This document shows positions 5,606 to 9,656 of a stretch of DNA of 9,656 nucleotides, piece after piece. This stretch comes from Clostridium sp. CAG:411 (GTDB taxonomy: Bacteria; Bacillota; Clostridia; Lachnospirales; Lachnospiraceae): NCBI GenBank assembly GCA_000437275.1, contig FR899696.1, positions 7,512 through 17,167 on the forward strand, read 5' to 3'. A program made the translations under genes and the position numbers. How positions within the stretch are numbered: position 1 is the first letter of the stretch; each line of letters begins with the position of its first letter. The notes beneath the pieces are model-generated. The model had not been told where the DNA came from, did not search any database, and was given only the letters and a program-made list of their open reading frames with translations.

Positions 5606-7255
5606 TTAAATAAGATGCAATTTTCTAGCAACCGAATATAAGGTTCGTCCCATTGGCATCTCGATCAACTCTTCCTCTTTTACCGTCTTTAGAACCATTA
5701 AGGCAATAAAATATGCCACTGCTGCTACACAAATTGCAAGTAATGTACAAATTGCATTTCTCACATAAGAACCTGCAAAACCAAATAGCAAGTTTAATAA
5801 CTTATATACCGCAATACAGCATCCGCCCATAAACAAGGCTGCCACTGCTGGCAATACAAATGTCGTTTTTACTTCCTGCTTGTAATTCAATGCCTTTCCA
5901 ACTGAACGCCAGTTTAATATACACACAAGAAGTGGGAATGTCACATCACCTACAATCAAGGCATACACTCCTAAGTTTGTAAACTGTAGTAAAGAATATA
6001 CCAAAATCACATGTACAACCAAAGAAATTGCGGAATGCACAACGGGCAGGCTCATGTGATTTAAAGCTTGTAACACACCAGTTGTTACCGTAGACAGTGC
6101 ATAAAAAATAAGGGAAAGCGATCCAAACAACAACATATTACTAGCAACTGCTCGATATGTTATTAAACGTGGAAACAGCAACATATTAATAGGAGTTGCT
6201 AATACAGCTAAACCGACTGCACAAGGAAATGCCAGTAACATATTAAATTTTATTACTGTTTTTACCTTATGTTTTACCTCTGACATATCTCCCTTTGTAT
6301 AAGAAGATACGATACTTGGATTAATGGAAGTTCCCATCGCAGTAGCAATTCCCAGCGGAACACTGATCAATACATTATATTGCCCTGTAAAAGCTCCAAT
6401 CAAGCGTTCTACAACATTTTCCTCCATTCCCTTTGCTTTCATTACATTTCCAAAAATAGAGGTGTCTACAAGACCGCTGATCTGATACACCGTCTGACTT
6501 AAAATAACTGGTATAACTGTAATAAACAAAATGTGATAGATTGCCTTATTGCTATCTACCGGATTGGGATCTGCCGCCATCTTCCGCTTAAAAACAGGTC
6601 GGTTAAGCATATATACACCAATCATAAAAAGCAAAGCCACAAGCGCACCCGAAAATGTACCTACCGTACTTCCTGTCGCTCCAAAGACTGCTTTGTTGCT
6701 AGGATTTTTACACATTGCTATAAATGCATAGGCTGCTACACAACTGATTACCGCATTTATAATCTGCTCCAATACCTGAGAAACAGCAGTTGGAACCATT
6801 GTGTTATGCCCTTGAAAAAAACCTCGTAGCACACCTAAAATTGCTACACAAAAAATAGTCGGTGCTAACACTCGCAAAGGCATAGCGGCTCTGGACAATC
6901 CCATAAATTTTGCAAAAAAGTCAGCTCCAAAATAAATCGTTCCACCAACTACAGCACCAATTATTGTTGCAAAAATCAACGCATTTATAAAAATTTTATG
7001 AGAGTTTTTATACTGTCCCTGTACATTTTTTGCCGCTACCATTCTTGATACCGCCAGTGGTAACCCATATGAAGACACAATTAATGCAATACTATATACT
7101 TTATACGCACCACCGTAAATTCCATTTCCTTCTTCTCCTAACAAATTGTTAAGTGGAATACGATACATCACTCCAATCATTCTTACAAGAATAGAAGCTG
7201 CTGCCAAAATCGTTCCTTGTTTTAAAATATCATTGGTTTTCTTCTTACTACTCAT
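5606..7255 (-). CDS. MOP-superfamily lipid flippase, MurJ (YtgP)/SpoVB-like
   Basis: Polytopic inner-membrane protein of 549 residues in the polysaccharide biosynthesis/MVF family (COG2244). It contains about 14 hydrophobic segments separated by short basic loops. The N-terminal region carries the family pattern: ILVRMIGVMYRIPL (22-35), LLGEEGNGIYGGAY (38-51) and YGLPLAVSRMVA (63-74). LRGFFQGHNTMVPTAVSQ (143-160) closely resembles YtgP/SpoVB proteins. In B. subtilis, YtgP (MurJ) flips lipid II for wall synthesis and SpoVB does so for the spore cortex. Sequence alone does not decide between these or an exporter of another lipid-linked glycan. AAAGGA lies before the ATG, inside the 16-bp gap after ybeY, and the gene ends at a strong terminator as last gene of its operon. 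Length is normal and no lesion is seen. Confidence 0.85.
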   Translation of the reverse strand: MSSKKKTNDILKQGTILAAASILVRMIGVMYRIPLNNLLGEEGNGIYGGAYKVYSIALIVSSYGLPLAVSRMVAAKNVQGQYKNSHKIFINALIFATIIGAVVGGTIYFGADFFAKFMGLSRAAMPLRVLAPTIFCVAILGVLRGFFQGHNTMVPTAVSQVLEQIINAVISCVAAYAFIAMCKNPSNKAVFGATGSTVGTFSGALVALLFMIGVYMLNRPVFKRKMAADPNPVDSNKAIYHILFITVIPVILSQTVYQISGLVDTSIFGNVMKAKGMEENVVERLIGAFTGQYNVLISVPLGIATAMGTSINPSIVSSYTKGDMSEVKHKVKTVIKFNMLLAFPCAVGLAVLATPINMLLFPRLITYRAVASNMLLFGSLSLIFYALSTVTTGVLQALNHMSLPVVHSAISLVVHVILVYSLLQFTNLGVYALIVGDVTFPLLVCILNWRSVGKALNYKQEVKTTFVLPAVAALFMGGCCIAVYKLLNLLFGFAGSYVRNAICTLLAICVAAVAYFIALMVLKTVKEEELIEMPMGRTLYSVARKLHLI

Positions 7256-7271
7256 ATCTTTCCTTTCTTTC

Positions 7272-7766
7272 TTAGCGATAAAGCTGAAGCAAATCCATTA
7301 TTTCTCTTTGCTTTTTCTCCATGACCATCCGTTCCTCTTCCTCCATGTGGTCATAACCACATAAATGTAGCATACTGTGAGCGGTAAGGAAACCTAATTC
7401 CCGCTCAACGGAATGTCCAAATTCTTCTGCCTGCTCTATCACTCGATCAATCGAAATAATAATGTCGCCAAGCATCAATTCCCCTGTCTCTGGATGAAAC
7501 AACATCTCATCCTCCTCTACATGAGAAAAATCTCCTGGCTGTGTGTAAGAAACCATAGGAAAAGATAATACATCTGTTGCCCTGTCTATCTGTCTGTATT
7601 CTGCATTAATTTGGTGTATTTCTTCATTTGTAGTTATTATAATATTAATCTCTACCTCATACGGACACTTCTCGTAATCTAACACCTGTAACATCACACG
7701 TTTCATCAACGCTTCATAATCGAAAGAAAACTGTTTGTCCGCTTCATACTCAAAATGAAAAGTCAT
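7272..7766 (-). CDS. ybeY: Endoribonuclease YbeY, rRNA maturation factor
   Basis: Zinc-dependent endoribonuclease (UPF0054), 164 residues, needed for 16S rRNA 3'-end maturation and ribosome quality control. The metal-binding signature HSMLHLCGYDH is complete at 130-140, with His130, His134 and His140. RQIDRATDVLSFP (58-70) and LGDIIIS (99-105) are the other conserved blocks. The frame is open to a GTG at 7778 with no ribosome site before it. The ATG at 7766 is preceded by TGAGGAG four bases away, and that site covers the GTG, so I choose the ATG. It lies 24 bp after the HD-protein gene and 16 bp before the flippase. The order phoH, HD membrane protein, ybeY is widespread in Firmicutes and supports all three calls. 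Confidence 0.95.
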   Translation of the reverse strand: MTFHFEYEADKQFSFDYEALMKRVMLQVLDYEKCPYEVEINIIITTNEEIHQINAEYRQIDRATDVLSFPMVSYTQPGDFSHVEEDEMLFHPETGELMLGDIIISIDRVIEQAEEFGHSVERELGFLTAHSMLHLCGYDHMEEEERMVMEKKQREIMDLLQLYR

Positions 7767-7790
7767 TTTTCTCCTCACTTTCTGTATCTT

Positions 7791-9095
7791 TTAATTACTC
7801 ATTTTCTGTTGCTTATTTTCTATCCATTCTATAAAGGCATTTAAAAGAATCGCATATTCTTTTAAAGTAAGCTCACTTTCTGCCAATGCACCTTTCTCCA
7901 ATCGCAATCGAAACACCTGTTTTACAACTTCGGCTGGTGCTATCTGTTTTTTCTGAATTTCCAATTGCTCTAACATAGAAATTACGCTATCTGCCAACAT
8001 AACAATACCTCCTTCTCTCGTTTTTGCATGTTGCCTCACAACGCAATGTTCCTCTATAACATTCAACAAGGCATCTGGAAAAGAATATTCATCGGCAATC
8101 TCTCTATTTCCTTTTAGATAATCTTTTCCTCTCAACCTGCCAATTTCATGATACAAGCCACCAACATAAGTAAGCTGTGCATCTATCTTCGCCTCTCCTG
8201 CAGCATATTTTGCCAAATTTGCAACGGTCATACAATGTGCGTATCTTCCCGGCAACTTTTCTTTCATTTGAACCTGTAAAGAAAAATCTTCTCGTCCCAG
8301 TTGCTCTAATCTTAGAAACTCCTTTACCTGCTGATTTCTCGCATCACTTGCCTCTTCTGAAGCAGTATTGCCTTTCTCCTCTACATCTTCTTGTAGAAAG
8401 AAGCTCTGCATCCCTTCCTTTACAAAAGAAAGATTTCCCGATTTGCTAATTCCCAGTAAGAACCAAGATACTACCATACTTAAAAAAATGACTACTAAAA
8501 AAACAAACTGCTTAAGAAGGGTTTCCATCGAAAAAAAATTCTTCCAAACAAAATCACTTTGACAAAGTAGCACAAGGGCATTGCAAAAGAAACCAATTCC
8601 TACAACATAACCTACATTTTCTTTTTTTCTCAAATACGGCAGCAGCAAGCACATTCCCGCTCCAATAAATACTATATAGCTAAACTGTATCATAGAATAT
8701 CCACAAAGATAAGAATAAAGCAAACTAAACAAAGCCTGATACAGCATACCAATATATGGGTGTACCAAAATACTTACGATCCAGCCTCCCAACATCCATA
8801 CTTCCTGTACATTCCAAATAGAACTAAGTAACACCGTTCCAAATGATACAATATAACAACAACTAAAATAAAAGAAGCTACATGCATCCTCTTTTTGCTT
8901 ATCTCTATGGTTCAACGCTATGATAAAAAAGCCCAGTATCGTCAGCACAATAACTGTCAGTTTTCCATTTTTTAGTTGTTCCATGGTTCCCATTCCAAAT
9001 AGAATAACACAGGTATAAACAAACACCAATATTCCTGCCCATCTTCTTATGTATTCCTCTTTATTCGTTTTTATCCTATTTGCGTCTCGTTCCAT
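7791..9095 (-). CDS. Membrane HD-domain protein, shortened PgpH-like with altered active site
   Basis: A 434-residue protein with about seven or eight hydrophobic segments (roughly 19-216), a linker, and a cytoplasmic HD-type domain (about 280-425). The position between phoH and ybeY is where PgpH-type 7TM-HD c-di-AMP phosphodiesterases sit. PgpH is typically about 700 residues with a large N-terminal extracellular domain, absent here. Matching motifs are GRYAHCMTVANLAKYAA (283-299), GLYHEIGR (313-320), IVMLADSV (364-371) and LRLEKGALAESELTLKEY (397-414). The HD doublet reads His316-Glu317, the usual His-His-Gly reads EHC (349-351), the SHPEDG-type motif is missing, and the loop before ADSV is much shorter. 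It overlaps phoH by 20 bp; AGGAG touches the ATG directly, so expression probably depends on coupling. Enzyme activity is doubtful. Confidence 0.8.
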   Translation of the reverse strand: MERDANRIKTNKEEYIRRWAGILVFVYTCVILFGMGTMEQLKNGKLTVIVLTILGFFIIALNHRDKQKEDACSFFYFSCCYIVSFGTVLLSSIWNVQEVWMLGGWIVSILVHPYIGMLYQALFSLLYSYLCGYSMIQFSYIVFIGAGMCLLLPYLRKKENVGYVVGIGFFCNALVLLCQSDFVWKNFFSMETLLKQFVFLVVIFLSMVVSWFLLGISKSGNLSFVKEGMQSFFLQEDVEEKGNTASEEASDARNQQVKEFLRLEQLGREDFSLQVQMKEKLPGRYAHCMTVANLAKYAAGEAKIDAQLTYVGGLYHEIGRLRGKDYLKGNREIADEYSFPDALLNVIEEHCVVRQHAKTREGGIVMLADSVISMLEQLEIQKKQIAPAEVVKQVFRLRLEKGALAESELTLKEYAILLNAFIEWIENKQQKMSN

Positions 9096-9656
9096 CTCCT
9101 GCTTTTTTCACCGTCGCTTTCCCATTTTTACCTTTTGTATGTCGAGTTTTCTTTTCTTCATAATCATCATATGCTTTTACAATTTTTTGCACTAACGGAT
9201 GTCGAACAACATCTTTGCTGGATAAATGACAAAAACCTATATCATCAATCTTACCAAGCACTTTCAATGCTTCTTCTAATCCAGATTTTGCATCTTTTGG
9301 TAAATCCTTTTGGGTTAAATCACCTGTAACAATTACCTTTGAGCCAAACCCAATTCTTGTTAAAAACATTTTCATCTGTGCTGGCGTTGTATTTTGTGCC
9401 TCATCCAAAATAATAAAAGAATTGTCTAATGTTCTTCCTCGCATATAAGCCAATGGTGCAACCTCGATCAACCCTTTTTCCATATTTTTCATAAAACTTT
9501 CCGGTCCCATAATCTGATGTAGCGCATCATACAATGGTCTTAAATAAGGATCAACTTTACTCTGCAAATCTCCTGGAAGAAATCCCAATTTTTCTCCTGC
9601 TTCAATCGCAGGTCTTGTCATAATGATTTTTCCAACTTCATCATTTTTAAAGGCGG
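9076..9656 (-). CDS. phoH: PhoH-family ATPase, C-terminal part (5' end outside window)
   Basis: The frame is open to the right edge, so this is a partial gene: the N-terminus and Walker A lie beyond 9656. The ATG at 9619-9621 is internal, because the residues before it (AFKNDEVGKII) also belong to the PhoH core. Seen here are TRPAIEAGEKLGFLPGDLQ, KVDPYLRPLYDAL, RGRTLDNS, the Walker B segment FIILDEAQNTT, MKMFLTRIG and KVIVTGDLTQ. All are typical of the PhoH/PhoL family of cytoplasmic P-loop ATPases linked to RNA metabolism. The protein ends in a basic tail rich in Lys, Arg and Gly. Its last 20 bp overlap the start of the HD-protein gene. Neighbouring ybeY agrees with the known genomic link between the two families. 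The exact substrate is unsettled in the family. Confidence 0.93.
   Translation of the reverse strand, partial: AFKNDEVGKIIMTRPAIEAGEKLGFLPGDLQSKVDPYLRPLYDALHQIMGPESFMKNMEKGLIEVAPLAYMRGRTLDNSFIILDEAQNTTPAQMKMFLTRIGFGSKVIVTGDLTQKDLPKDAKSGLEEALKVLGKIDDIGFCHLSSKDVVRHPLVQKIVKAYDDYEEKKTRHTKGKNGKATVKKAGDGTRRK

Noticed and set aside
6533..6829. Plus-strand 98-codon frame opposite the flippase gene
   Set aside because: It is antisense to a well-supported membrane protein, with no recognisable motif or ribosome site.
1..9656. Mobile elements, CRISPR arrays, tRNA or rRNA genes
   Set aside because: Coding density is almost continuous with housekeeping genes on one strand. I saw no repeat-spacer pattern, transposase, terminal inverted repeats or tRNA-like cloverleaf.

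Overview
The window looks like chromosomal core DNA from a low-GC Firmicute, most likely a Clostridia/Lachnospiraceae-type gut anaerobe. The basis is the A/T-rich codon use, strong AGGAG-type ribosome sites, the order phoH - HD protein - ybeY, and a proline block holding a DUF896 protein and 5-formyl-THF cyclo-ligase. The family-level placement is inference. Every gene I accept lies on the minus strand, so transcription runs from high to low coordinates. I see no insertion sequence, phage gene, CRISPR array, tRNA or rRNA.

Region A (9656 to about 5540) is a compact RNA/envelope operon: phoH (5' part outside the window), a membrane-anchored HD-domain protein resembling a shortened PgpH c-di-AMP phosphodiesterase with altered metal-site residues, the rRNA-processing endoribonuclease ybeY, and a MurJ/SpoVB-type lipid flippase. 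Gaps are short or negative (20-bp overlap, 24 bp, 16 bp). It ends in a strong hairpin terminator whose G-U pairs form only in the minus-strand transcript.

Region B (about 5540 to 4764) is one single-pass membrane protein with a probable BofC C-terminal-like domain. It has its own weak promoter candidate beside a small tandem repeat, and is followed by an uncertain 25-codon Trp-rich, very basic ORF.

Region C (4760 to 1) starts at a near-consensus sigma-A promoter (TTGCAT, 17 bp, TACAAT) and reads an HI0933-family flavoprotein, a COG2509 FAD-dependent dehydrogenase, a short proB lacking the PUA domain, a DUF896 protein, 5-formyltetrahydrofolate cyclo-ligase, and the first codons of a gene that by context is probably proA. 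Two junctions are ATGA overlaps, which implies translational coupling. The block combines proline synthesis, folate salvage and two flavoproteins of poorly defined function.

I found no convincing new multi-gene system. The points most worth following are the degenerate HD active site, the pairing of two orphan flavoproteins with proline synthesis, and several start-site corrections.
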